A stretch of DNA of 64,000 nt, from contig JADZGE010000058.1 of the NCBI GenBank assembly GCA_020854035.1, positions 43,001 to 107,000 of the forward strand, written 5' to 3'. The stretch is from Burkholderiales bacterium (GTDB lineage Bacteria > Pseudomonadota > Gammaproteobacteria > Burkholderiales > SG8-41). Below the pieces are notes generated by a model, which did not search any database, had not been told where the DNA came from, and worked only from the letters and a program-made list of their open reading frames with translations. Shown here piece after piece: positions 1-8,294 of this stretch. Within the stretch, counting starts at the first letter, position 1; every line of letters begins with the position of its first letter. A program made the position numbers and the translations under genes.

Positions 1-877
1 CGATCACGATCTCCGCCTCCGCCGGCACCAGAAGATCGACCGTGCGCGCGCGAACGACGTTCACGGGCCCGCCGGCTACGCCGCCAGCGACGCCGATTTC
101 GTCGACATCGACCGGCAGCTTCATCGGCGCGACGAACGCAACGCACGGCGGGGAGCCGAGCGCGATAGCGCACGGCATCGCCCTGTCGCCGCGCCGCCGG
201 TGCTTGAGATAGTGGCGGTAGCCCCCTGCTCCTCCGATGCGCGTCGCCATGCGCACCACCAGCCGGTCCGGCGCCTTCAACCCGGCGCGGTAGGTGCCGT
301 GGTTATGGATGCCGGTCTCGGGGTCCTTCGTGATCACGTTGGTCGCCGTCAGCGTGGGCGCGCCGTCGAATCCCGGCGTCGAGACCGGTATCGGCAGCAT
401 GTCGAGTCCCCTGCCCGCTCCCCTCAGGGCCGCCCCGGTCAGCACCACGTCCTGGCAGGGCGCCCGCGTTACGACCCGGGGCGGGACGGGACCGGCGATC
501 GCGCATGCCCACTTCGGCTCGACGTCCTTCGCCTCCACCCCCATTCCGGCGCAGTAGATGGCGCGGTTTCCGGCGTAGGCGCCGACGACCACGGGGAAGC
601 GGTACTTGCGGCCGAGTCCGTCCACCACGTTGGTGAAAAGAAAAGCCCTGCGCTCGTGCTCCTCGACGCCGCCGACGTACTGCCAGCGCACGAGCGGGTG
701 CAGTTCGGCATCCTTGTCGATCGGGCGATCGATGGCGAGGAGGAGCCCGCGCCTTCGCAGCTCGTCCAGGTGTTCGCGCAGATCGCGGTAGCCGCGGGCG
801 GCGCGCCGCGCGGAACCGCGCTTCGCCGGCGGCGATCCACCGCGCCCCGGTGGTCCGCCGCGTCGCCCGGCGCTCAC
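1..877 (-). CDS. UbiD-family decarboxylase, N-terminal part (truncated by window edge)
   Basis: The minus frame stays open from a GTG at 877 to the window edge and is missing from the ORF track because it is partial. About 292 residues are present. The reading includes GYRDLREHLDEL near the start and a segment NHGTYRAGLKAPDRL, which matches the conserved N-terminal and NHG-YR region of UbiD-type decarboxylases. These use prenylated FMN to decarboxylate aromatic or unsaturated acids. The GTG overlaps the TGA of the upstream small membrane gene (GTGA), so the two are probably translationally coupled. The first 30 residues are rich in Arg, Gly and Pro, so a later start is possible. The catalytic Glu-Asp-Glu region lies beyond the window, so activity and substrate cannot be judged. 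Confidence 0.8.
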   Translation of the reverse strand, partial: MSAGRRGGPPGRGGSPPAKRGSARRAARGYRDLREHLDELRRRGLLLAIDRPIDKDAELHPLVRWQYVGGVEEHERRAFLFTNVVDGLGRKYRFPVVVGAYAGNRAIYCAGMGVEAKDVEPKWACAIAGPVPPRVVTRAPCQDVVLTGAALRGAGRGLDMLPIPVSTPGFDGAPTLTATNVITKDPETGIHNHGTYRAGLKAPDRLVVRMATRIGGAGGYRHYLKHRRRGDRAMPCAIALGSPPCVAFVAPMKLPVDVDEIGVAGGVAGGPVNVVRARTVDLLVPAEAEIVI

Positions 878-1263
878 TTCTTCGTCGCCTGCTCGGCGAT
901 CAGCTTCGCGACCTGCGACCCCTCCGTCACGGGTTCCAGCAGAATCACGTGGCGGCGGTTCACGATCATGCGATCGGGCGCGTGCCATTCCTGCCCGCGC
1001 TTGACCAGCACGTTCGCCACCTGCTTCGTTTCCGGATTGGTGCGGCTCTGGATGTAATGAACGTCGTGCAGCACGAGGTACTCGGAATCGAGGTTGTTCA
1101 GGCGCCCGAAGAATGCCTGCCCGTTCACGAGGAGCACGGCGTGAAAGGGAGTCGAGATCGAGGGCGGCGCTTGCAGGCGCCATCCCTGGTAGGCCACGAT
1201 CCCGGCCGCGGCGGCAAGGACAAACGCGGCAAGCGCCACTATCCACGCGAGCAGTTTCGGCAT
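874..1263 (-). CDS. Small single-pass membrane protein, function unknown
   Basis: A 129-residue protein. The ORF track begins further upstream, but the ATG at 1263 is preceded by GAGGGAGAGGGAA, a strong ribosome binding site, and is followed directly by a hydrophobic helix (LLAWIVALAAFVLAAAAG). The rest is a soluble domain with alternating strands (AVLLVNGQAFFGRL, EYLVLHDVHYIQ) and a basic tail ending TKK. The layout suggests an inner-membrane anchor with a small beta-rich domain, probably outside the cytoplasm. It overlaps the UbiD-like gene by 4 nt, so the pair is likely co-translated. I do not recognise a named family and assign no function. Confidence 0.7.
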   Translation of the reverse strand: MPKLLAWIVALAAFVLAAAAGIVAYQGWRLQAPPSISTPFHAVLLVNGQAFFGRLNNLDSEYLVLHDVHYIQSRTNPETKQVANVLVKRGQEWHAPDRMIVNRRHVILLEPVTEGSQVAKLIAEQATKK

Positions 1264-1389
1264 TTCCCTCTCCCTCACGATCGCGCCCGGCAAGGAACGG
1301 CGACGCGCCCGCGCCGCCCGGCGCACTCTGCGGCGGAATATGACCGGAGAAACCGGAAACCGCAAGGGTCCGGGGGGAGTTGCCGCGCG

Positions 1390-1565
1390 CCGGCGGCGCT
1401 CCTCGGGATCGGGCCGGTGTCGGAGTTTCTCTACGGCGCGGACTTCCCTTCCGCGACGGGGCCGAGGCAAATGGCGCGCTGGCGGCCTACGGCTTTTCCG
1501 CGGCGCAGATCGAGGCGATCAACCGGGGCAACGCCCTGCGGATCACGCCGCAAGTCAACGTTTGA
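1390..1565 (+). pseudogene. C-terminal remnant of a metal-dependent amidohydrolase, frameshifted
   Basis: Two plus frames join into one recognisable C-terminus. One frame gives SEFLYGADFP up to about 1448. The next frame continues with FRDGAEANGALAAYGFSAAQ and then NRGNALRI up to the stop at 1563-1565. Together this matches the end of TIM-barrel amidohydrolases of the ACMSD / 6-methylsalicylate decarboxylase type, where a GSDFP-like motif carries the metal Asp and the protein ends in GNALRLFP. One base appears lost near 1446-1450. No N-terminal part is visible upstream. It lies inside the gap between two minus-strand genes and is most likely a relic. Confidence 0.55.
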
Positions 1566-1584
1566 ACGACCCGGAACGAGAAAG

Positions 1585-1618
1585 GCCCGCGGGGCTGCCT
1601 CCCCCACGGGCCCCGCGG
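1585..1618 (-). terminator. Rho-independent terminator after the lectin gene
   Basis: An inverted repeat CCGCGGGGC / GCCCCGCGG (9 bp arms, 14-nt loop) lies 15 nt beyond the stop of the PEP-CTERM lectin gene. On the minus strand it is followed by GCCTTTCTCG. The stem is very GC-rich and the T tract is short, but position and orientation fit an intrinsic terminator. Confidence 0.6.
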
Positions 1619-1632
1619 TTCGAAAACCGCGC

Positions 1633-2493
1633 TTACGCGCGCAGCGCGTGGCGCCGCACCGCGGCGAAGCCGGCAAGGGCCAGCGCGAGCAGCACCGGGG
1701 TCGCGGGCGCGGGAACCCCGATATTGTCGATCGGCTGGTAGGTCGAATTGAACTGCCAGGCGATGACGTCGTGGTTGGCGCCGGCCGCTCCGGTCGCCGC
1801 GGTGAATCCGACGAAGGCATCCGTCGTGCCCAGGATGCCCGGCAGGTCCAGGCTCGCGAGAGAGAGGAACGCAGCCGAGGGCCGCGCGGGATTGGACCCT
1901 ACCGCAATTCGCACTTCCACGGTGTCGGTCGCCCCGTTGTAGTCCACCCACGCGGTCCACACGCTGCCGTCATTCATGTCCTGGACGACCGGTGCGAGGA
2001 CGACGGAACTGACGCTGCCGTTCAGGTCTATGCCCACGTGGTTGCTGCTGGAAGCGTCCCCGCTCCCGTTGTTCCACGTGTCGAACTCTATGCCGATGCT
2101 CGTGGGTATATTCTCGTAGCCGAGCCCACCGCCGCTGCTTCCAACATTGTTCGCGATGGGCTGTACCACGAAGACCAAGCCGTCCGCGCCGAAGCCCTGC
2201 CCGTCGAAGTTGAAGGGCTCCGTCATACGGAAGCGGAACGCCGTGCTGAACGAAGCATCCGCAGCCAGCGAAACGAGGTTCGTGGAGAATGCCGATCCCG
2301 CCTGCCCCATTTGAGAGGGCGTCAGCCGCAGGACCTGCCGCCCCTGGTCGTCCAGTACCGGTGCTGCTGCGTTCCCATTGATCTGCAGGCCCGCCGTCGA
2401 AGAAAAGTCGTTGAATAATATGGTGGTTGCCCCGGCGCTTCCCGTTCCCAGGGCCACCAGGCCGAGCAAAACATGTGCGATGCATCGAGTCAT
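1633..2493 (-). CDS. Secreted L-type lectin-like protein with PEP-CTERM-type sorting tail
   Basis: Read as 286 residues from the ATG at 2493, giving MTRCIAHVLLGLVALGTG then a signal-peptidase-like site near AGATT. The body contains IGIEFDTWNNG and SNHVGIDLNG, features of legume/L-type lectin domains where Asp and Asn bind Ca2+ next to the sugar site. The C-terminus is VPAPATPVLLALALAG followed by Arg/His residues: a PEP-CTERM-like tripartite signal (Pro-Ala-Pro, hydrophobic helix, basic end), normally processed by an exosortase. It is a probable cell-surface or exopolysaccharide-associated protein. No exosortase gene is in the window. The ORF track start is 19 codons further upstream, but those residues do not look like a signal peptide. 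Confidence 0.8.
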   Translation of the reverse strand: MTRCIAHVLLGLVALGTGSAGATTILFNDFSSTAGLQINGNAAAPVLDDQGRQVLRLTPSQMGQAGSAFSTNLVSLAADASFSTAFRFRMTEPFNFDGQGFGADGLVFVVQPIANNVGSSGGGLGYENIPTSIGIEFDTWNNGSGDASSSNHVGIDLNGSVSSVVLAPVVQDMNDGSVWTAWVDYNGATDTVEVRIAVGSNPARPSAAFLSLASLDLPGILGTTDAFVGFTAATGAAGANHDVIAWQFNSTYQPIDNIGVPAPATPVLLALALAGFAAVRRHALRA

Positions 2494-2708
2494 TGTTCTC
2501 ACTTCCCATGTGTATTGGAGGCAGTACCTACCCTCACGAACAGGAAGCAAAGTTCATGCCGAACAGAATAATTGATGTTGAAACAAGCGCTTCCACTACC
2601 GGATCCGGAATACCGGTGGCGTAACTGTAAAGTTTTCTGACAGCTCCGCCCCGCCTTGTGAGCCCTTCCCTGGCATGGGTAGCAAGGTCCTCGGGCGTCC
2701 CGTTCCGT

Positions 2709-3710
2709 TCAATATTGATCGAACATCCGCTGGACTTCGCGCGGGTCCGTGGTGCGGGTCAACGCGAGCGACAGCAGCACCGCGGATTTCTGCGGAGAGA
2801 GATTGTCCGCGACGACCATCCCGGGCTCGCTCCAATTGTTGTTCGGCACGACTCGCCCTTCCCCGACGCGCGAGCTCTGGACCACCACCGCGCGCCCGCT
2901 CGCGGCGATCGCCGCCAGCTCCTGCGCGAGGTTGCCCGTCGAGCCGGCGCCCGAGCCCGCCACGACGATGCCGCGCGCGCCCAGGCCGAGCGCGGCTTCG
3001 GCGCATCCCGGGCGGCTCCCGGTGTACACGTAGAGGATCTCGACCGGCGGCATCGCCGCGACGCCCTCGATTTCGAATTCGCTGCCAGCGCCCCGCCGCC
3101 GGACCGGCTCCCGGTAGTAGAGGACGCGGTCCGCGTCGGCGTAGCCGAGCAGCCCCATGTCGCGGCTGCGGAAAGTCTGCAGGCGGTAGGTGCTGGTCTT
3201 GGTCACTTCGCGCGCCGCGTTGATCTCGCCGTTCGTCACCACCACGGCGCCCTTGCCCGTGCTCCCGGGCGTGACCGCCACCCGGATCGCATCGATGAGA
3301 TTGACGGGGCCGTCGGCGCCGAGCGCGGTGTAGGGACGCTGCGCTCCCGTCACCACGACGGGCTTTGCGCTCCTCGCCGTGAGGCTCAGGAACCACGCCG
3401 TCTCCTCGAGCGTGTTGGTACCCTGGACGAGCACGAGCCCGTGGAGATCCTGCCGCGCGAGCAGCGCGTTCACGCGCACGGCGAGCCGGCGCAGGTCATC
3501 GAGCGTGGCGACCTCGTGCGGATTTCCCTCGTCCACTTCCACGCGCGCGATCGCGACAAGCTCCGGCAGCGTCTCGAGGAGCTCCTCGCCGGTCATCCGC
3601 GGGTTGCCGCTGCGGCTGTAGCGCGTGAAATCCATGCGGTTCGCGCCGCGGCTGTGCAGCGTCCCGGGCCCGATCAGCAGGCGCACCCGGGGAAGTTCGC
3701 TTCGCGTCAT
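2709..3710 (-). CDS. Asparaginase/glutaminase-family amidohydrolase with altered catalytic motif
   Basis: A 333-residue protein starting at the ATG at 3710, behind GAGGAG; the track start six codons upstream is a TTG. It has the asparaginase layout: an N-terminal nucleophile loop (here GPGTLHS instead of TGGTI), MDFTRYSRSGNP, the second motif QGTNTLEETAWF (usually HGTDTMEET), and KPVVVTGAQRP with ADGPVNLIDA. The nucleophilic Thr (T17) is kept, but the Asp of the Thr-Asp pair is Asn (N99) and the first loop differs. No signal peptide is seen, so it is probably cytoplasmic. It may act on another beta-amide, or be a weak asparaginase. It stands alone, about 120 nt after the kinase gene. Confidence 0.75.
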   Translation of the reverse strand: MTRSELPRVRLLIGPGTLHSRGANRMDFTRYSRSGNPRMTGEELLETLPELVAIARVEVDEGNPHEVATLDDLRRLAVRVNALLARQDLHGLVLVQGTNTLEETAWFLSLTARSAKPVVVTGAQRPYTALGADGPVNLIDAIRVAVTPGSTGKGAVVVTNGEINAAREVTKTSTYRLQTFRSRDMGLLGYADADRVLYYREPVRRRGAGSEFEIEGVAAMPPVEILYVYTGSRPGCAEAALGLGARGIVVAGSGAGSTGNLAQELAAIAASGRAVVVQSSRVGEGRVVPNNNWSEPGMVVADNLSPQKSAVLLSLALTRTTDPREVQRMFDQY

Positions 3711-3831
3711 CTCGATTTCACTCCTCAACGCCTTTCGGCAATACGCGGGCCGGATCGCCGGCGGATGCGCTCCGCGCCCATCCGGTATCGCACGGTCCGG
3801 GAAAATTCGTCGGGGCGCAACCGGCGAATTC

Positions 3832-5097
3832 CTATTGCTGGGAAATCCGCGCGTTCGCCATCGCGAGCCGCTCGACCAGCGTGCGCAGCAGGCCGTGCGC
3901 GATCTGGAGCCGGCAGCCTTCGCTCAGGCGCGCGATGCCGCTCGGTTCGAACTCGGCTACGACCGCGTCGGTCATGGCCTCGACCGTCGCGTGGCGCGTC
4001 GCCGCCGCGCCCAGTATGAATGCCATCTCGCCGAAACACTCGCCGGATTTCAGCAGGTTGAGTAGCCGCCCGCGCCGCGTCACCTTGAGATCGCCCCCTC
4101 CCAGGAGGTACATGCTGCTGCCGGCCTCGTCCTCGCGCAGTATCGTCGTGCGCGGGGGTAGCCGCGACCAGCGGCTGCCCTGCACCAGCTCCCACAGGTG
4201 CGCGTCGGAGAGCTTGCCGAAGATCTGGCTCTTGCACAGATAGTCGAATTTCTCGGAGTCCGCGATCTCCCGCTGGTAGACCGAGAGCCTCCCGACCTGG
4301 GCAAGTTCGAGCGCGAGCTCCGCCCACGTCGGGTAGCGATCCTCCGGCCGCTTGCTGATCATCCGCAGCACGATCTCGTCGAGCCGCTGCGGCACGCCGG
4401 TGCGCAGCTTCCCCGGCGGGGGCGGCACCTCGGTCGCGATCTTGCGGAAGAGCTCGTCGATGGTGCCGGCGGCGAAGGGCTTGCGCCCGCACAGGAGCTC
4501 GTAGAGCACGACACCCATCGCGTACATGTCGCTGTGATGCGTGAGCTCCCGGCCCGACATCTGCTCGGGGGACATGTAGCTCGGGGTCCCCACGATCTGG
4601 TCGGAATTGCCGGCCGATCGCAGCAGCGCCGAGCCGAAGTCGGCGACCTTGATGTTGGTGCCCTCGGAGACGAGGATGTTGGCGGGCTTGATGTCGCGAT
4701 GGATGACGCCTTGCCGGAACGCGTAATCGAGCGCGCTGCACGACTTGAACCCGATCTGGACGACATCGTTCACCGGCAGCAACCGATCGGCCTGGGTGAA
4801 CTTGAGCAGATTGCCGCCGGCGACGTATTCCATCGCGACGTAGCCGGCGTCGTCCTCCATCACCGCCTCGTAGATCGCGACGATGTGCGGGTGCGACAGG
4901 CGCCCGGCGAGCGCCGCCTCGTTCATGAACTGACCGCGCGTCAGCTCCCCCATGCGCGGATCGTGCAGGACCTTGCCGTCGAGCACCTTGAGGGCGACGT
5001 CCCGGCCCGCGAAGGTGTCGAGCGCGCAGTAAACGGTGCCCGAGGCGCCGGATCCGAGCGGGCGCTTCAGTTCGTACTTGCCGTAGCGGGTCTGCAT
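3832..5097 (-). CDS. Serine/threonine protein kinase with C-terminal cyclic-nucleotide-binding domain
   Basis: 421 residues. The Hanks-type kinase domain spans roughly residues 7-265: glycine loop GSGASGTVY, the VALKVL lysine, catalytic loop VIHRDIKPANIL, VADFGSALL (DFG) and GTPSYMSPEQ. The C-terminal part, about 300-400, resembles a cNMP domain, with MYLLGGGDLKVTRRGR and the phosphate cassette GECFGEMAFIL...RHATVEA, in which the conserved Arg is present. No transmembrane segment is seen, so the kinase is cytosolic and may be gated by a cyclic nucleotide. It probably phosphorylates Ser/Thr on unknown targets. The start ATGCAGACC lacks a strong Shine-Dalgarno sequence. No phosphatase or FHA partner is adjacent. 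Confidence 0.87.
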   Translation of the reverse strand: MQTRYGKYELKRPLGSGASGTVYCALDTFAGRDVALKVLDGKVLHDPRMGELTRGQFMNEAALAGRLSHPHIVAIYEAVMEDDAGYVAMEYVAGGNLLKFTQADRLLPVNDVVQIGFKSCSALDYAFRQGVIHRDIKPANILVSEGTNIKVADFGSALLRSAGNSDQIVGTPSYMSPEQMSGRELTHHSDMYAMGVVLYELLCGRKPFAAGTIDELFRKIATEVPPPPGKLRTGVPQRLDEIVLRMISKRPEDRYPTWAELALELAQVGRLSVYQREIADSEKFDYLCKSQIFGKLSDAHLWELVQGSRWSRLPPRTTILREDEAGSSMYLLGGGDLKVTRRGRLLNLLKSGECFGEMAFILGAAATRHATVEAMTDAVVAEFEPSGIARLSEGCRLQIAHGLLRTLVERLAMANARISQQ

Positions 5098-5437
5098 GCA
5101 GTCGGGACGGGACGACTGGCCCGGCGTCGTGGGAGCGCCAGTTTACGCCATGCGCCCGGCGGGCGTGACAGGACTTCCGGCCGCCCCGGGGCATCCGCGT
5201 TCTCCGCGGCTCTGCCCGGATTGCCGACCCGTCCTTGGCGAAGGCGCGTCACCTGGCCGGTGTTCCGACCCGGAACGCGGTGAGCCTGGCGGCGACCCGG
5301 ATGAAATGGTTCCGAGTCGCCGGAATCCGGGTCCAGCCGGTGAAACAGTCATCGACACGGGAGCGCCCGGCGCAGCCGTGCGCACGCCGCCGGGACGCGC
5401 TATCCTCGCCCATCCAGAACGACTTCGAGGAGCAGCC

Positions 5438-6403
5438 ATGCGCAGGTTGCCTGGACTCACGGCCGCACTCCTGCTCACCGCTTTTGCGGGGGGCGCCATC
5501 GCCCAGAACTTCCCCAGCCGCCCGGTGCGCCTCGTAGTGCCGCTCGCGCCCGGCGGCACCAATGACACCCTCGGTCGCATAGTCGCCGGGCCGCTCGGCG
5601 AGCGCCTCGGCCAGCAGTTCGTGGTCGACAACCGGCCCGGCGGGAACAGCCTCATCGGTTCGGCCATCGTTGCGCGCGCCCTGCCCGATGGGCACACGCT
5701 GCTCATCATGGGTGCCGGCCACTCGATCAATCCCAGCCTGCAGCGCTCGCTGCCCTACGACACCCTGAGGGACTTCGCGCCGGTCGGGCTGGTGGGCGGG
5801 GGGCCGTATCTCCTCGTGGTCCACCCGTCCGTTCCGGCGCAGGCGGCGAAAGAATTCGTTGCGTGGGTGAAGGGACGCCCGGGAAAGGTGAACTACGCTT
5901 CGGCCGGCGTCGGCAATCCCACGCACCTCTGCGGCGAACTTCTCAACCTCGCCGCGGGTATCGACATGACGCACGTACCGTACAAGGGTGGCGGCGCCGT
6001 GCTGCCCGACCTCGTCGCGGGACGGGTGTCGGCGTTCTTCTCGTCGATCTCCACGACGCAGGCCCACGTGCAGGCGGGGCGACTGCGCTCGATAGCGGTG
6101 ACGACGGTTCAACGCACGCCGTTCCTGCCCGAAGTGCCGACGTTCGTGGAAGCCGGGTTTCCCGGGGTCGTGGTGAACGCCTGGTACGGCATCCTCGCGA
6201 CGGGCGGGACGCCCCGCGCGATCGTCGACCGCCTGAGCGACGAGTTGCGCAAGGTGCTCGCCGAGCCGGCGGTCCGCGACCAGATCACGAAGCGCGGCAT
6301 CTCCCCCGAGGCGACGACCGCGAGCGAGTTCGACAAGCTCATCCGGGCGGACATGGTGAAGTGGGCAAAGGTGGTGAAGGCGGCGGGGATCCAGCCGGAG
6401 TAG
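5438..6403 (+). CDS. Bug/TctC-family periplasmic substrate-binding protein (1 of 9)
   Basis: 321 residues from the ATG at 5438, behind GAGGAGCAGCC; the longer ORF in the track includes non-coding upstream sequence. A signal peptide ends at about GGAIAQ, then comes the family opening SRPVRLVVPLAPGGTND and the later HVPYKGGG and LPEVPTFVEAG motifs. Bug proteins capture small carboxylates or amides in the periplasm. They either feed tripartite tricarboxylate (TctAB) transporters or act as sensors. No TctA or TctB gene is in the window. The SDR gene begins 31 nt downstream, followed by enoyl-CoA hydratase and acyl-CoA dehydrogenase genes on the same strand, which suggests an organic-acid ligand whose CoA ester is then degraded. 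Confidence 0.9.
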   Translation: MRRLPGLTAALLLTAFAGGAIAQNFPSRPVRLVVPLAPGGTNDTLGRIVAGPLGERLGQQFVVDNRPGGNSLIGSAIVARALPDGHTLLIMGAGHSINPSLQRSLPYDTLRDFAPVGLVGGGPYLLVVHPSVPAQAAKEFVAWVKGRPGKVNYASAGVGNPTHLCGELLNLAAGIDMTHVPYKGGGAVLPDLVAGRVSAFFSSISTTQAHVQAGRLRSIAVTTVQRTPFLPEVPTFVEAGFPGVVVNAWYGILATGGTPRAIVDRLSDELRKVLAEPAVRDQITKRGISPEATTASEFDKLIRADMVKWAKVVKAAGIQPE

Positions 6404-6434
6404 CGATCGGCCGCGGCGCCGCGGAGGATACGGG

Positions 6435-7241
6435 ATGCAACAGGACACGCCCCGGCGTTTCGCCGGCAAGGTCGCGATCGTGACGGGCGCGGGCAACGGC
6501 ATCGGCGTCCCGCTCGCGACGCGTCTCGCGGCGGAAGGTGCGGCGGTCGTGCTCGCGGACAAGGACCTCGCCGCCGCCGAAAAAGTGTGCGCGGACATCG
6601 TCGCCGGGGGCGGCAGGGCGGCCGCCTGCCGCGTTGACATCTGCGTGCCGCAGCAGGTGGAGGCGATGACGGCGTTTTGCCGGGAGCGTTTCGGCCCCGC
6701 GCACATCATGATGAACAACGCGGGCATCGGCGGCCAGCGGCATTTCCTCGAGACACCGCTCGAAACGCTCCAGAAGCTCCTCTCGACGAACCTCGTCGGC
6801 ACGTTCCTCTGTGCCCAGGCCGCGGCGCGCGACATGGCGGGGCTCGGCGGCGGCGCGATCGTCAATTTTTCGTCGCACTCGGGGCTCCTCGGCAGCAGCG
6901 GGCGCGCCGCGTACGCGGCCTCGAAGAGCGGCATCATCGGCATGACGCGTGTCATGGCGGTGGATCTCGCCGCGCACGGCATCCGGGTGAACGCGGTCGC
7001 CCCCGGCACGGTGGCGACCCCGCGCATCCGGGCAAGCCACAACGACGAACGCCGCGAGGCGTGGCTGAAGGCGATTCCCATGGCCCGCTACGGTGAACCC
7101 CACGAGATCGCGGCGGCCGCGATCTTCCTCGCGTCCGAGGACGCGGCCTACGTGACCGGCCAGACGATCGCCGTGGACGGCGGTTTCACGATCGCCGGAC
7201 TGCGCGTGAAGAACCTCGCGGCGCGCGATGGATCGTACTGA
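6435..7241 (+). CDS. Short-chain dehydrogenase/reductase
   Basis: 268 residues of classical SDR form. It has VTGAGNGIG (Rossmann glycine loop, near residue 17), the NNAG motif, a serine in the SSHSG strand, and the catalytic YAASKSG (Tyr-x3-Lys). The C-terminal part keeps VAPGTVATP and the usual DAAYVTGQTIAVDGG end. Such enzymes oxidise or reduce a secondary alcohol or ketone with NAD(P). It lies 31 nt after a Bug receptor and upstream of an enoyl-CoA hydratase and an acyl-CoA dehydrogenase. A 3-hydroxyacyl-CoA or cyclic-alcohol dehydrogenase role in that pathway is a reasonable inference, but the substrate cannot be read from sequence. Confidence 0.88.
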   Translation: MQQDTPRRFAGKVAIVTGAGNGIGVPLATRLAAEGAAVVLADKDLAAAEKVCADIVAGGGRAAACRVDICVPQQVEAMTAFCRERFGPAHIMMNNAGIGGQRHFLETPLETLQKLLSTNLVGTFLCAQAAARDMAGLGGGAIVNFSSHSGLLGSSGRAAYAASKSGIIGMTRVMAVDLAAHGIRVNAVAPGTVATPRIRASHNDERREAWLKAIPMARYGEPHEIAAAAIFLASEDAAYVTGQTIAVDGGFTIAGLRVKNLAARDGSY

Positions 7242-7435
7242 CGGACCGGCCTCGTCACGACCGGCTGACCGGGAGGGTCGGGCCAATCCTCGCGAGGCTC
7301 CGATGCGTTCCCTTGCGGCGCCGCCGAACCCGTTTGGCGCCATGGATCGCAAACGCGTGCCGCCCGCCCGCGCCTGATCCGCGCTGGCCAACCCCGCACC
7401 ACTCGAGAACAACCGATACGAGAGAGGCTGAAATC

Positions 7436-8221
7436 ATGAGCGAAGTCGCAGCGACCGAAGAAGTCGGCGTGAACCTCGAAGGGCACGTCGCGACCGTGGA
7501 GATCCGCCGCCCGCCCAACAACTTCCTCGACGTGGACCTGATCGAGGCGCTCGCCGGGGTGGTCGAAGCGCTCGACCGCGAGCCGCGGTGCCGCGCGCTT
7601 GTCCTCGCCGCGGCGGGCAAGCACTTCTCCGCGGGCGCGAACCTCATGCGGCGCCTGCACGCGGACCCGGGAGCCCAGGCCGAGCGCAAGCACCTCTACC
7701 ACGAAGCGCAGCGCCTCGTGCGGACGAGGAAGCCCATCGTCGCCGCGGTACACGGTTCCGCCATCGGCGCGGGACTCGGACTCGCGCTCGTCGCGGATTT
7801 CCGTGTCACCTGCAAGGAGGCGCGCCTCGCCGCGAACTTCTGCGCGCTCGGCTACCACCCCGGCTTCGGGCTGACGGCGACGTTGCCGCGGCTCGTCGGC
7901 CACCAGAAGGCGCAGTGGCTCTTCTACACCGGCCGGCGGCTCCCCGGCGACGAGGCGTACGCGCTGGGGCTGGCGGATCGGCTTGTCGCGCAGGACGAGG
8001 TGCGCGCGGCGGCACGGGAGATGGCGGCGGAGCTCGCGAAGATCGCCCCGCTCGCGCTGCAGGCGACGCGCCACACGATGCGCCTCGATCTCGTCCCGGC
8101 GTTCCGCGCCGCGACCGAGCGCGAGGCGCTCGAGCAGCAGGTGCTGCGTGGAACCGACGATTTCAGGGAAGGCGTGAAGGCGAGCAGCGAGCGGCGCGAA
8201 CCGAATTTCACCGGCACGTAG
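7436..8221 (+). CDS. Enoyl-CoA hydratase/isomerase family protein
   Basis: 261 residues from the ATG at 7436, behind GAGAGGCTGAAATC; the track ORF begins 41 codons earlier in non-coding sequence. Crotonase-fold signatures are clear: an oxyanion-hole strand in AAAGKHFSAGANL, then VHGSAIGAGLGLALVADFRV, then LGYHPGFGLTATLPRLVG. The usual second acidic residue position reads GFGLT, as in crotonase subclasses outside fatty-acid beta-oxidation, so hydration, isomerisation or C-C hydrolysis are all possible. It probably acts on a CoA thioester in the cytosol. The acyl-CoA dehydrogenase gene follows after 73 nt on the same strand. Confidence 0.87.
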   Translation: MSEVAATEEVGVNLEGHVATVEIRRPPNNFLDVDLIEALAGVVEALDREPRCRALVLAAAGKHFSAGANLMRRLHADPGAQAERKHLYHEAQRLVRTRKPIVAAVHGSAIGAGLGLALVADFRVTCKEARLAANFCALGYHPGFGLTATLPRLVGHQKAQWLFYTGRRLPGDEAYALGLADRLVAQDEVRAAAREMAAELAKIAPLALQATRHTMRLDLVPAFRAATEREALEQQVLRGTDDFREGVKASSERREPNFTGT

Positions 8222-8294
8222 CCATTCGCCGGTGCCGGCGAATTCATCGCCATGTTTGACCGCGGAATACCGGACAGGACCCTGGGAGACGACA

